From positions 1 to 5,406 of the forward strand of contig HF991878.1 in the NCBI GenBank assembly GCA_000433135.1: a stretch of 5,406 bases of DNA, in the 5' to 3' direction. A program made the position numbers and the translations under genes. Numbering within the stretch: position 1 is the stretch's first letter; each line of letters starts with the position of its first letter. Under the pieces are notes generated by a model. It did no database searches, was not told where the DNA came from, and saw nothing but the letters and a program-made list of their open reading frames with translations. This DNA comes from Clostridium sp. CAG:921 (GTDB lineage Bacteria; Bacillota; Clostridia; TANB77; CAG-465). Below, piece by piece: positions 5,384-5,406 of the stretch.

Positions 5384-5406
5384 TATAATATTCGTTGGGG
5401 TGTAAA
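5384..5406 (+). promoter_or_regulatory. Possible start of a divergent transcript with a GGGGTG leader motif (cut by the right edge)
   Basis: A perfect TATAAT (5384-5389) on the plus strand is followed eight bases later by GGGGTG (5397-5402). The -35 at the correct distance is poor (AATACA, 5361-5366). GGGGUG just after a transcript start resembles the 5' edge of TPP riboswitches (consensus begins roughly CGGGGUGC and is followed by CUGAGA), but only the first bases would be present, so this is a hint and not an identification. Confidence 0.2.

Overview
The window carries a compact, entirely leftward (minus-strand) protein quality-control operon from a very AT-rich Gram-positive bacterium. Codon use, strong AAAGGAG-type ribosome binding sites, A/T-saturated intergenic DNA and the mcsA-mcsB-clpC gene order point to Bacillota, most likely class Clostridia (Clostridiaceae or Peptostreptococcaceae). 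I cannot place the genus from sequence alone.

Layout from right to left, which is the direction of transcription. Positions 4987-5406 hold no gene. They contain one near-consensus sigma-A promoter (5207-5235), a second weaker candidate (5091-5119), four copies of ACATTTTA and a 12-bp perfect palindrome. At the extreme right edge there is a plus-strand -10-like element followed by a GGGGTG motif that could begin a divergent leader or riboswitch. The operon follows: mcsA (4516-4986), mcsB (3510-4514, one base after the mcsA stop) and clpC (1097-3520, overlapping mcsB by 11 bases). Next come a 68-base gap, a small double zinc-ribbon protein of unknown function (516-1028) and a rho-independent terminator (470-503). 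The leftmost ~500 bases are non-coding. They end in two tandem strong promoters of rRNA-operon type (-35 boxes at 174-179 and 59-64) that fire leftward out of the window, probably into an rrn operon starting just beyond base 1.

How the genes work together: McsB is the protein-arginine kinase that tags proteins with phospho-arginine, McsA is its zinc-binding activator, and ClpC is the AAA+ unfoldase that recognises the tag and feeds substrates to ClpP. ClpC here keeps both N-domain glutamates that bind phospho-arginine. McsB keeps the catalytic Cys and Glu residues, but several arginines that bind ATP phosphate or phospho-arginine in Bacillus McsB are replaced.

The main oddities are the absence of ctsR, which is usually the first gene of this operon, together with the lack of any recognisable CtsR operator; the Arg-to-Lys/His/Glu replacements in McsB; the zinc-ribbon gene behind clpC; and the tandem rRNA-type promoters at the left edge. 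I found no mobile element, CRISPR array or tRNA, and no clear evidence of a wholly new system.
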